Shown here: positions 23,205-36,000 of the stretch, piece after piece
Numbering within the stretch: position 1 is the first letter of the stretch
How the letters are laid out: each line of letters begins with the position of its first letter
Origin: Symsagittifera roscoffensis
Taxonomy: Eukaryota > Xenacoelomorpha > Acoela > Convolutidae
Assembly: GCF_963678635.1 (NCBI RefSeq)
Contig: NC_087067.1
Span: 9,161,716 to 9,225,715, forward strand
DNA length: 64,000 nt
Direction: 5' to 3'
Program-made: the position numbers and the translations under genes
The notes under the pieces: generated by a model
The model's database searches: none
Told to the model about the DNA's origin: nothing
The model's input: the letters and a program-made list of their open reading frames with translations, nothing else

Positions 23205-23610
23205 CAGTCTATGGAGCAGTAAAAAGATGAAAATTAAATGTAATAAAAATAAAATGAATTTTTTTTCGATATTTTATGTGAAAACAATCCCCCCCCCCCC
23301 CCCCCCCCCACATGCCATATCAAGTACAAAGTGATAAATTTCCTTCCTAGTAAGAAATCAATTATGGCAAATAAGCTTCCTTCAATCAATTTGGAACGAT
23401 TTCTATGACGGATTAAATATCCAGCTTACGCGTTAATAGCGCGAAATATATCGCGCACTAATTGTCCCAAATTGGCCAAAATGGCAATTTTTAAAACCCC
23501 ATAACTTTACAAAAAATGATGTACAACATCTCGTCAAAAATGGCTAGTTAAAAAATCGAAATTTGTCTGAAGAAAAAAAAACACCCGAACACAAATATTC
23601 GGAGCAATAA
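23205..23610 (+). repeat. Dispersed repeat family A, copy 2
   Basis: Same family as 14985-15480 and 51230-51770. It contains a C homopolymer of about 20 at 23289-23309. The sequence just upstream (23020-23200) is a SINE-tail-like stretch and provides an empty site for the MITE at 46073. Confidence 0.65.
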
Positions 23611-23613
23611 AAG

Positions 23614-26600
23614 TCTGCGTTAAAATCCTTAGCATTGGCTGTACTTAATAGCTGGTTAGTTATCAAAATCAACACTTTCAAAATGAACACATTTTATTTC
23701 AACAATATTTGCGTCGCAACAATATTAGGCGTCGCAACAATGTTAGCGACTTAGGTCGGAAAAAAGATAGTTCATACTATAACACAAGCATTGCTTGTGT
23801 AATAGTAGTCTGTGTTGACATCCTTAGCATTGGCAGTACTTAATAGCTGGATCAAAATGAAAACTTTCAAAATGAACACAGTTTGTCGCAACAAGTGCAT
23901 CGCAACAATATTTGCGACTTAGGTTGGAACAAAAAGAAAGTTCAATATTATAACACAGCTTTCCTTGTGAAATGATGAACACTTTTTCTAAATTGGATCT
24001 TTAGGAAATTTAAAAGCAAAGCGTGGAAAAAAAAACGAAATTTCAGACCAGACCCTTCCCTGAAAACAAAACGACTCAAGCCCTAAATAAGTGAGAAATA
24101 TTTATGTGAAATACATCAACCGAAAGAATTAAAGAAAAAAAACACTCAAAATAATTTTTGATATATAAAATTTTTTGGAGTGGATTCGACAGTTGCATCA
24201 CTATTCCAACGATCACTTGCTGATAAAGTAAGTAACAGGCAACAAAAAAAACGCTTTAATTGAGGAAGAGAATTGCAGAACGAGGAAATAAAAAAAAGTT
24301 GAATGAAATCTTGAATTATTTTTTTCAACATTCCATTTTTGAAGAAAAAATACATGACGTTAAAACTGACAAATAAATGATTTTCAAAAATTATTATGAT
24401 TGCCAATTTTTCTAAATTTATCCTTGTTGAACAAACCTTTGACATCCTTAGCATTGGCTGTACTTAATAGCTAGATCAAAATGATCACTTTCAAAATGAA
24501 CACACTTTGTCAACATCGCAACAATATTTGCGACTTAGGTCGGAAAAAAAGAAATTTCAATATTATAACACAGCTTTGCTTGTGTAATGATGAACACTTT
24601 TTCTAAATTGGATCTTTAGGAAATTTAAAAGCAAAGCGTGGAGAAAAACGAAATAAACAAAAATTTCAGACCCTTCCCCGAAAAAAAACGACTCAAGCCC
24701 TCAATAAGTGAGAAATATTTATACGAAATGCATCAACCGAAAGAATTAAAGAAAAAAAACAATCAAAATAATTTTTGATTAATAAAAATTTTTGGAGTGG
24801 ATTCGAAAGTTGCACCACTATTCCAACGATCACTTGCTGATAAAGTAAGTAACAGGCAACAAAAAATGCGCTTTAATTGAGGAAGAGAATTGCAGAACGA
24901 GGTTAAAAAAAAGTTGAATGAAATCTTAAATTATTTTTTTCAACATTCCATTTTCGAACAAAAAATACATGACGTTAAAACTGACAAATAAATGATTTTC
25001 AAAAATTATTATGATTGCCAATTTTTCTAAATTTATCCTTGTTGAACAAACCTTTGACATCCTTAGCATTGGCTGTACTTAATAGCTAGATCAAAATGAA
25101 CCCTATCAAAATGCACACATCTTGTCGCAACAATTGCATCGCAACAATATTTGCGACTTAGGTCGGAAAAAAAAGAAAGTTCATACTATAACACAAGCAT
25201 TGCCTGTGTAATAATAGTCTGTATTGACATCCTTAGCATTGGCAGTACTTAATAGCTGGATCAAAATGAACACTTTCAAAATGAACACATTTTGTCAACA
25301 TCGCAACAATATTTGCGACTTAGGTCGGAAAAAAAGATAGTTCATACTATAACACAAGCATTGCCTGTGTAATAATAGTCTGTGTTGACATCCTTAGCAT
25401 TGGTAGTACTTAATAGCTGGATCAAAATAAACACTTTCAAAATGAACACATTTTGTCAACATCGCAACAATATTTGCGACTTAGGTCGGAAAAAAAGATA
25501 GTTCATACTATAACACAAGCATTGCTTGTGTAATAATAGTCTGTGTTGACATCCTTAGCATTCGCAGTACTTAATAGCTGGATCAAAATGAACACATGGA
25601 TGAACACATTTTGTCGCAACAAGTGCATCGCAACAATATTTGCGACTTAGGTTGGAACAAAAAGAAAGGTCAATAATGTAACACAGCTTTGCTTGTGTAA
25701 TGATGAACACTTTTTCTAAATTGGATCTTTAGGAAATTTAAAAGCAAAGCGTGGAAAAAAAAATTTCAGACCAGACCCTTCCCTGAAAACAAAACGACTC
25801 AAGCCCTAAAAAAGTGAGAAATATTCATGCGAAACACATCAACAGAAAGAATTAAAGAAAAAAAACAATCAAAATAATTTTTGATATATAAAATTTATTG
25901 GAGTGGATTCGAAAGTTGCACCACTATTCCAACGATCACTTGCTGATAAAGTAAGTAACAGGCAACAAAAAAAGCGCTTTAATTGTGGAAGAGAATTGCA
26001 GAACGAGGAAATAAAAAAAAGTTGAATGAAATCTTAAATTATTTTTTTCAACATTCCATTTTCGAACAAAAAATAAATGACGTTTAAACTGACAAATAAA
26101 TGATTTTCAAAAATTATTATGATTGCCAATTTTTCTAAATTTATCCTTGTTGAACAAACCTTTGACATCCTTAGCATTGGCTGTACTTAATAGCTAGATC
26201 AAAATGAACCCTATCAAAATGAACACATCTTGTCGCAACAATTGCATCGCAACAATATTTCCGACTTAGGTCGAAAAAAAAAGATAGTTCATACTATAAC
26301 ACAAGCATTGCCAGTGTAATAATAGTCTGTGTTTACATCCTTAGCATTGGCTGTACTTAATAGCTAGATCAAAATGAACACTTTTCGTCGCAACAATTGC
26401 ATCGCAACAATATTTGCGACTTAGGTAAAAAAAAACAGTTCATATTATAACACAAGCATTGCATGTGTAATAATAGTCTGTGTTGACATCCTTAGCATTG
26501 GCTGTACTTTATAGCTGGATCAAAATAAACACTTCCAAAATGAACACATTTTGTCAACATCGCAACAATATTAGCGACTTAGGTCGGAAAAAAGATAGTT

Positions 26601-29600
26601 CATACTATAACACAAGCATTGCTTGTGTAATAATAGTCTGTGTTGACATCCTTAGCATTGGCAGTACTTAATAGCTGGATCAAAATGAACACTTTCAAAA
26701 TGAACACATTTTGTCGCAACAAGTGCATCGCAACAATATTTGCGACTTAGCTTGGAACAAAAAGAAAGTTCAATATTATAACACAGCTTTGCTTGTGTAA
26801 TGATGAACACTTTTTCTAAATTGGATCTTTAGGAAATTTAAAAGCAAAGCGTGGAGAAAAACGAAATAAACAAAAATTTCAGACCCTTCCCCGAAAAAAA
26901 ACGACTCAAGCCCTCAATAAGTGAGAAATATTTATACGAAATACATCAACCGAAATTATTAAAGAAAAAAACAATCAAAATAATTTTTGATATATAAAAC
27001 TTTTTGGAGTGGATTCGAAAGTTGCACCACTATTCCAACGATCACATGCTGATATAGTAAGTAACAGGCAACAAAAAATGCGCTTTAATTGAGGAAAAGA
27101 ATTGCAGAGCGAGGAAATAAAAAAAATTGAATGAAATCGTAGATTATTTTTTTCAACATTCCATTTTCGAAGAAAAAATACATGACGTTAAAACTGACAA
27201 ATAAATGATTTTCAAAAATTATTATGATTGCCAATTTTACTAAATTTATCCTGGTTGAACAAACCTTTGACATCCTTAGCATTGGCTGTACTTAATAGCT
27301 AGATCAAATTGAACACTATCAAAATGAACACATTTTGTCGCAACAATTGCATCGCAACAATATTTGCAACTTAGGTAAAAAAAATAGTTCACATTATAAC
27401 ACAAGCATTGCTTGTGTAATAAGAGTCTGTGTTGACATCTTTAGCATTGGCTGTAGCTAATAAAAATGAACACATTTTGTCGCAACAATTGCATCGCAAC
27501 AATATTTGCGACTTAGGTAAAAAAAAAATAGTTCGCATTATAACACAAGCATTGCTTGTGTAATAATAGTCTGTGTTGACATCTTTAGCATTGGCTATAC
27601 CTAATAGCTGGATCAAAATAAACACTTTCAAAATGAACACAGTTTGTCGCAACAAGTGCATCGCAACAATATTTGCGACTTAGGTTGGAACAAAAAGAAA
27701 GTTCAATATTATAACACAGCTTTCCTTGTGAAATGATGAACACTTTTTCTAAATTGGATCTTTAGGAAATTTAAAAGCAAAGCGTGGAAAAAAAACGAAA
27801 TTTCAGACCAGACCCTTCCCTGAAAACAAAACGACTCAAGCCCTAAATAAGTGAGAAATATTTATGTGAAATACATCAACCGAAAGAATTAAAGAAAAAA
27901 AAACACTCAAAATAATTTTTGATATATAAAATTTTTTGGAGTGGATTCGACAGTTGCATCACTATTCCAACGATCACTTGCTGATAAAGTTAAGTAACAG
28001 GCAACAAAAAAAGCGCTTTAATTGAGGAAGAGAATTGCAGAACGAGGAAATAAAAAAAAGTTGAATGAAATCTTGAATTATTTTTTTCAACATTCCATTT
28101 TTGAAGAAAAAATACATGACGTTAAAACTGACAAATAAATGATTTTCAAAAATTATTATGATTGCCAATTTTTCTAAATTTATCCTTGTTGAACAAACCT
28201 TTGACATCCTTAGCATTGGCTGTACTTAATAGCTAGATCAAAATGATCACTTTCAAAATGAACACACTTTGTCAACATCGCAACAATATTTGCGACTTAG
28301 GTCGGAAAAAAAGAAATTTCAATATTATAACACAGCTTTGCTTGTGTAATGATGAACACTTTTTCTAAATTGGATCTTTAGGAAATTTAAAAGCAAAGCG
28401 TGGAAAAAAAAGAAGTAAACGAAATTTCAGAACAGACACTTCCCTGAAAACAAAACGACTCAAGCCCTGAATAAGTGAGAAATATTTATGCGAAATGCAT
28501 CAACCGAAAGAATTAAAGAAAAAAAACAATCAAAATAATTTTTGATTAATAAAAATTTTTGGAGTGGATTCGAAAGTTGCACCACTATTCCAACGATCAC
28601 TTGCTGATAAAGTAAGTAACAGGCAACAAAAAATGCGCTTTAATTGAGGAAGAGAATTGCAGAACGAGGTTAAAAAAAAGTTGAATGAAATCTTAAATTA
28701 TTTTTTTCAACATTCCATTTTCGAACAAAAAATACATGACGTTAAAACTGACAAATAAATGATTTTCAAAAATTATTATGATTGCCAATTTTTCTAAATT
28801 TATCCTTGTTGAACAAACCTTTGACATCCTTAGCATTGGCTGTACTTAATAGCTAGATCAAAATGAACCCTATCAAAATGCACACATCTTGTCGCAACAA
28901 TTGCATCGCAACAATATTTGCGACTTAGGTCGGAAAAAAAAGAAAGTTCATACTATAACACAAGCATTGCCTGTGTAATAATAGTCTGTATTGACATCCT
29001 TAGCATTGGCAGTACTTAATAGCTGGATCAAAATGAACACTTTCAAAATGAACACATTTTGTCAACATCGCAACAATATTTGCGACTTAGGTCGGAAAAA
29101 AAGATAGTTCATACTATAACACAAGCATTGCCTGTGTAATAATAGTCTGTGTTGACATCCTTAGCATTGGTAGTACTTAATAGCTGGATCAAAATAAACA
29201 CTTTCAAAATGAACACATTTTGTCAACATCGCAACAATATTTGCGACTTAGGTCGGAAAAAAAGATAGTTCATACTATAACACAAGCATTGCTTGTGTAA
29301 TAATAGTCTGTGTTGACATCCTTAGCATTCGCAGTACTTAATAGCTGGATCAAAATGAACACATGGATGAACACATTTTGTCGCAACAAGTGCATCGCAA
29401 CAATATTTGCGACTTAGGTTGGAACAAAAAGAAAGGTCAATAATGTAACACAGCTTTGCTTGTGTAATGATGAACACTTTTTCTAAATTGGATCTTTAGG
29501 AAATTTAAAAGCAAAGCGTGGAAAAAAAAATTTCAGACCAGACCCTTCCCTGAAAACAAAACGACTCAAGCCCTAAAAAAGTGAGAAATATTCATGCGAA

Positions 29601-31868
29601 ACACATCAACAGAAAGAATTAAAGAAAAAAAACAATCAAAATAATTTTTGATATATAAAATTTATTGGAGTGGATTCGAAAGTTGCACCACTATTCCAAC
29701 GATCACTTGCTGATAAAGTAAGTAACAAGCAACAAAAAAGCGCTTTAATTGTGGAAGAGAATTGCAGAACGAGGAAATAAAAAAAAGTTGAATGAAATCT
29801 TAAATTATTTTTTTCAACATTCCATTTTCGAACAAAAAATAAATGACGTTTAAACTGACAAATAAATGATTTTCAAAAATTATTATGATTGCCAATTTTT
29901 CTAAATTTATCCTTGTTGAACAAACCTTTGACATCCTTAGCATTGGCTGTACTTAATAGCTAGATCAAAATGAACCCTATCAAAATGAACACATCTTGTC
30001 GCAACAATTGCATCGCAACAATATTTCCGACTTAGGTCGGAAAAAAAAGATAGTTCATACTATAACACAAGCATTGCCAGTGTAATAATAGTCTGTGTTT
30101 ACATCCTTAGCATTGGCTGTACTTAATAGCTAGATCAAAATGAACACTTTTCGTCGCAACAATTGCATCGCAACAATATTTGCGACTTAGGTCAAAAAAA
30201 ACAGTTCATATTATAACACAAGCATTGCATGTGTAATAATAGTCTGTGTTGACATCCTTAGCATTGGCTGTACTTTATAGCTGGATCAAAATAAACACTT
30301 CCAAAATTAACACATTTTGTCAACATCGCAACAATATTTGCGACTTAGGTCGGAAAAAAGATAGTTCATACTATAACACAAGCATTGCTTGTGTAATAAT
30401 AGTCTGTGTTGACATCCTTAGCATTGGCAGTACTTAATAGCTGGATCAAAATGAACACTTTCAAAATGAACACATTTTGTCGCAACAAGTGCATCGCAAC
30501 AATATTTGCGACTTAGCTTGGAACAAAAAGAAAGTTCAATATTATAACACAGCTTTGCTTGTGTAATGATGAACACTTTTTCTAAATTGGATCTTTAGGA
30601 AATTTAAAAGCAAAGCGTGGAGAAAAACGAAATAAACAAAAATTTCAGACCCTTCCCCGAAAAAAAACGACTCAAGCCCTCAATAAGTGAGAAATATTTA
30701 TACGAAATACATCAACCGAAATTATTAAAGAAAAAAACAATCAAAATAATTTTTGATATATAAAACTTTTTGGAGTGGATTCGAAAGTTGCACCACTATT
30801 CCAACGATCACATGCTGATATAGTAAGTAACAGGCAACAAAAAATGCGCTTTAATTGAGGAAAAGAATTGCAGAGCGAGGAAATAAAAAAAATTGAATGA
30901 AATCGTAGATTATTTTTTTCAACATTCCATTTTCGAAGAAAAAATACATGACGTTAAAACTGACAAATAAATGATTTTCAAAAATTATTATGATTGCCAA
31001 TTTTACTAAATTTATCCTGGTTGAACAAACCTTTGACATCCTTAGCATTGGCTGTACTTAATAGCTAGATCAAATTGAACACTATCAAAATGAACACATT
31101 TTGTCGCAACAATTGCATCGCAACAATATTTGCAACTTAGGTAAAAAAAATAGTTCACATTATAACACAAGCATTGCTTGTGTAATAAGAGTCTGTGTTG
31201 ACATCTTTAGCATTGGCTGTACCTAATAAAAATGAACACATTTTGTCGCAACAATTGCATCGCAACAATATTTGCGACTTAGGTAAAAAAAAAAATAGTT
31301 CGCATTATAACACAAGCATTGCTTGTGTAATAATAGTCTGTGTTGACATCTTTAGCATTGGCTATACCTAATAGCTGGATCAAAATAAACACTTTCAAAA
31401 TGAACACAGTTTGTCGCAACAAGTGCATCGCAACAATATTTGCGACTTAGGTTGGAACAAAAAGAAAGTTCAATATTATAACACAGCTTTCCTTGTGAAA
31501 TGATGAACACTTTTTCTAAATTGGATCTTTAGGAAATTTAAAAGCAAAGCGTGGAAAAAAAAGAAATAAACGAAATTTCAGACCAGACCCTTCCCTGAAA
31601 ACAAAACGACTCAAGCCCTAAATAAGTGAGAAATATTTATGTGAAATACATCAACCGAAAGAATTAAAGAAAAAAAACAATCAAAATAATTTTTGATATA
31701 TAAAATTTTTTGGAGTGGATTCGAAAGTTGCACCACTATTCCAACGATCACTTGCTGATAAAGTAAGTAACAGGCAACAAAAAATGCGCTTTAATTGTGG
31801 AAGAGAATTGCAGAACGAGGAAATAAAAAAAAGTTGAATGAAATCTTAGATTATTTTTTCAACATTCC
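23614..31868. repeat. Higher-order satellite: ~165-bp monomers, ~470-bp spacers, ~3.77-kb unit
   Basis: Monomers start CCTTAGCATTGGCTGTACTT and include CGCAACAATATTTGCGACTT and ACACAAGCATTGCTTGTGT. Starts near 24443, 25062, 25230, 25390, 25553, 26167, 26336, 26487, 26648, 27272, 27437, 27580, then the whole set again at 28205 to 31350, offset 3760-3770. Spacers (GATGAACACTTTTTCTAAAT to TTGTTGAACAAACC) divide the monomers as 1-4-4-3 in each unit. The long copies run ~23830-27590 and ~27590-31360, with a partial third to 31868. The two copies are nearly identical. Small ORFs here (24146, 26480, 27085, 27974, 30246, 30851) are repeat products. Confidence 0.95.
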
Positions 31869-31943
31869 AAACCAAAGTCCGTTTTTGAAACAAGACGAAA
31901 TGCACGTTTTTCGGTGACTTTACACTCTTACTGTTCGATAGAA

Positions 31944-32580
31944 CAGTGATAATTTAAATTTTCCTGACAAAGGGAAAACAATTTGAAAATTCAAACGTTT
32001 TTATTGAAATTGAGTTGACTAGACGAAAAATGAAGAGAACAAAAGTTGTCAACCAATAATTTACCTTTAAAATGGGTCAATTTGGCTTTTGTTTAATTAA
32101 CCAAGAAATACGCTGAAACTACAAAGTTAATGGACGAAAAAAATTTATAAAAATGCCTTCTACACAGCCCAACAAAATTCCAGAAGAGTAGCAAAGATTT
32201 TGATTTCTATATAGTAAACATGACCTTTTTGGCTATCAACCGAAAATAAAATATATTCTCTTAAACCTATTTTTGGAAAATTTTGTTTCTAGAACTTTGA
32301 TCTGTGTAAGAGGCTTTCTGTTGATATAACTTTTTCATACATTAATTTGGTAGTTTCAGCGTAATTTTTGATTAATTAAAAAAGCCAAAACGACTCACTT
32401 TTGCGGTAGAATTTTGGTAAAGAACTCCGAAAAAAATTGCACCATATTAATTCTGGTTAAATCCTCGGCAACTTCATTTTTTTTCTTTTCATTTTTGTCT
32501 AATCTTAACCCAATTCGAGCAAAACGGGTTTGAATTTTCCAATGTTGTTTGTTGTGTCCGGGTTATTTAAATCAGCACTG
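31944..32580. mobile_element. Diverged Tc1/mariner-like foldback MITE
   Basis: Long terminal inverted repeats; the right end is CAGCACTG followed by TA. It is a diverged relative of 53180-53910 along its full length. No transposase. Confidence 0.7.
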
Positions 32581-33077
32581 TAGAAATTGACTTCAAAAGT
32601 CAAACCGCGAAAAATTAAATTTAAAGGCGAACAAATTTTCCTTAAAAAATTATCAAGACGCTTATACGTCACACTCATTTCGTTCTGTAACATTTTAAAA
32701 ACTCAGGCTATTTGAAATACACAAACTGATGTGGTTGACCCGGCGAGCGACATCAGTAGGCACAAATAGCACAAGAACAACCCCCTCTTCGTTTGTGAGA
32801 GCGCAAAAAGCAAACAGATTTAGAACAATAATTGGACGAATTTCAAAACCAAAACATTACTTGATGAAAAAATGAAATCATTGAAATAAAGAAACATTAC
32901 AAATAATGAACTCGGTGAACAAAAACAAATACTTTTATATTAATTTCTAATTTCTGACCCAACTTGGACAATTTTTTACGCTGAAACTAAGCTCCACCGA
33001 CTCGTGACTCGAGCTTTTTATGTTCGTGAATCATGATTTTATTTTTACTAATTGAGACTAATCAAAATGAGACTTAC

Positions 33078-36000
33078 ATATCCACCTGCACCTTCCACGC
33101 GGTCTCTGAAATTTTCGCTGATGTACAAGAATACATTGGCGGCCAGACGCGTTAAGGGATCGTCTGAGTGTTCAACAACTCCTCGAATGACGGTAAGAAA
33201 AAGCGTGAACAGCCTCTGCGTGGAGGGCACTGCGAGACTGTTGTTGTTGGAGTCATTGAGCCTCGGTCCAGAGGAAGAGGATGGCTGCGCAGTGGAGCTT
33301 CCTTTAAAGTTCGCAATAATTCACACTTAGATTTAGACCCAGTATTATGTCAAAAATTCAGCTGATTGTTTCAAACAAAAGTCATTTACTTTTAAAAAAA
33401 ATTCTGCGCAAGTTTAAAATAACCAAAAAAATGTTCCATAAGCACTAATTACCGATAACAAACCAGCATAACGGTTTTGGTTCCACACCTTTGCATTCAT
33501 TTGGTAAAGAAATGAGCAAACCTAAAAGGGCTGTTACAGATTCTAATATAAATATAGATGATCTACCTGCTTCACTCCAATTAGGCGAAACCATAGTTTG
33601 GCACGAGGATGGCGAAGCAGTTGACGTAGAAGGCGTCATGGGACCACCGGCAGCGCCGTCTTGCATCAACTGTTGTTGTTGTCGACTAGGGCTTCGTCCC
33701 AGAATGGCGTTTATGATTTCTGAGAACTCAGAGTATCCACTATCCACAAGACGGGAGTACAAACTCGGCTCGCTAGGATTCAACTGAAGAAAAAAAAACA
33801 ATGACATAAAAAGCGTACACGGCTTTTGTACAATCATCGCAGAACATTCTTATCACAGTAATCATTGCGAAAAAAGCAATACGGCCTTTTATGAAAAAAA
33901 AAACAAAGCCGTTTTTTCCGGACAAGAATGGTATTTAAATTAAGCTTTAAGACACAAAGGCGAAGCTTCGCTTCGCAAACACAAGTGAAAACACGACAAA
34001 AAGCAGCTCAATAAAGTGCAATAACAAAACTTAAAAATAAGCCTCGAATTAGTAAACTATCCGCTACGTCGGAGACTCGAACCTGCGACCTAGAGATTAA
34101 GAGTCTCACACACTAACTACTGAAGAAAAAACTGAAGAAACACACAACTGAAGAAAAAAAACAATGACATAAAAAGCGTACACGGCTTTTGTACAATCAT
34201 CGCAGAACATTCTTATCACAGTAATCATTGCGAAAAAAGCATACGGCCTTTTATGAAAAAAAAACAAAGCCGTTTTTTCCGGACAAGAATGGTATTTAAA
34301 TTAAGCTTTAAGACACAAAAGCGAAGCTTCGCTTCGCAAACACAAGTGAAAACACGACAAAAAGCAGCTCAATAAAGTGCAATAACAAAACTTAAAAATA
34401 AGCCTCGAATTAGTAAACTATCCGCTACGTCGGAGACTCGAACCTGCGAGCTAGAGATTAAGAGTCTCACACACTAACTACTCAGCCACGGACGCTTAAT
34501 GGGCAGCAAACACTAGCCAAAACTAAAGCAGAGAACAGATGCGATGCGGTGCAATTTCCTTTGCTAGTGAAAATTCGAAATAAGTGAACACTTTTAACGA
34601 ACACTTTTATTTGCGAGTTAAATTAGAAAAAGGAAGGTTCGTCGTAATACAACAAGCCCTTACTAGTGTGAATACGTAACCAATACCTTTACAAAGATGC
34701 AAAACTACACTTCGCTAGCACAAGCAAAAAGTGACAAAAGAAAACTTTAAAATTCAAAAAAATACAAAATTAAGCAAAAGAGCTTTAAAACATAACCAAC
34801 GGCCAGTTGGAAGAGTCAAGGAACGCACTTAAAAAGAAAAGAAACGGATTTGTCTTTTTTGACAAAATCTAGGCTTTCGAAATTCAAAGAAATTAAACAG
34901 ATGATCTTACAGCTCTTTGAATTGCTGGTACAATTTATGATTGACATTTCTTTGATAGAATTAACTCTATTTGAGAAAATCGGACCGATAGGCATGTTTT
35001 TATTTCGTTGGGAAATCTGAAAATTAAATTCCATTTTAGAAACTAGCACTCGATTACATTTTTCGTGACATTTACACTTCTAAGGTTCAATAGTGGAGTT
35101 TGCCTTCCTTTGAACAAAGGGAAAAAATCAAAAACCACACGACCTAAATAAGTGATACATCACTTCTTTCCTTCACACTTATTGTGACAAAAGACAAAAA
35201 CCTTCAAACAATTGATTTTTCTACCATTGTAAAGCTGTCCAAAAGACTTAGATGGTTCAGATTAGAAATCAGCTTACAGGTTGAATTCCAGCCAGCAGTT
35301 GTATACTGGCTTTCCGCATTCTTCGGTCCTCTTCGTCTGGATTATCTGAAGTGCCAGGGCCAATTGGAGGAATGACAATCCGAACACCACTGAGCGGATC
35401 TACATCTAAACATTTCGACCTGATATTGAAGGCATGGTAAACTCTCATGTTGAATCAGAAAATGAGACAAATTTCTGAGTCTTTAAGTCCAAAAATGAGA
35501 TAGAAAATGACATTTATATCAGACAGTCGATCTATACTACTTCTGTGTATTCGCAAAAGATGACGGAAAATTTCACTAACGAATCAAAATTGAATGGCCT
35601 ATGGCAAAATCAGGCATCACAAGTTTCGGAAAAGCTCGTACCATAAAAATTAGATGGAGCCAACTGATAAATATTAAAGCCCTTTTTGACATGTTCTGAT
35701 ACCAAAAAAAAACATTTTCAACGCAGAGCCGAAGCAGCACTTCTCAATTACAAGTAGAAAAAAGGCTAATAAAAGCTTCAGAATTGCAAAAAAAACAGAG
35801 GCCAAGCTGACCTTTGCACCACTTGCGATATAAATATGAACACAGAGGCGAAGCTGCGATTCACAAACACTTACGAGAACACGACCAAAAAGCAACTCTA
35901 TCAAGTGACATAAAAAAAAGTAAAACACGCCTCAAATTTGCAAAAGCTCGAGGCTTCGCAAAAACTCCAGTTAGCAAAAATCTGCGATCTAGCAAATTTG

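Noticed and set aside
26480-30437. 63-residue ORFs repeated 3.77 kb apart
   Set aside because: Coding potential is incidental to the satellite; frames are not kept in other monomers.
23614-31868. CRISPR-like regular repeats
   Set aside because: Monomers are ~165 bp and contiguous, spacers are themselves repeats, and the context is eukaryotic.
34430-34495. Functional tRNA-Lys gene
   Set aside because: Head of a SINE: acceptor stem does not pair and a SINE body follows.
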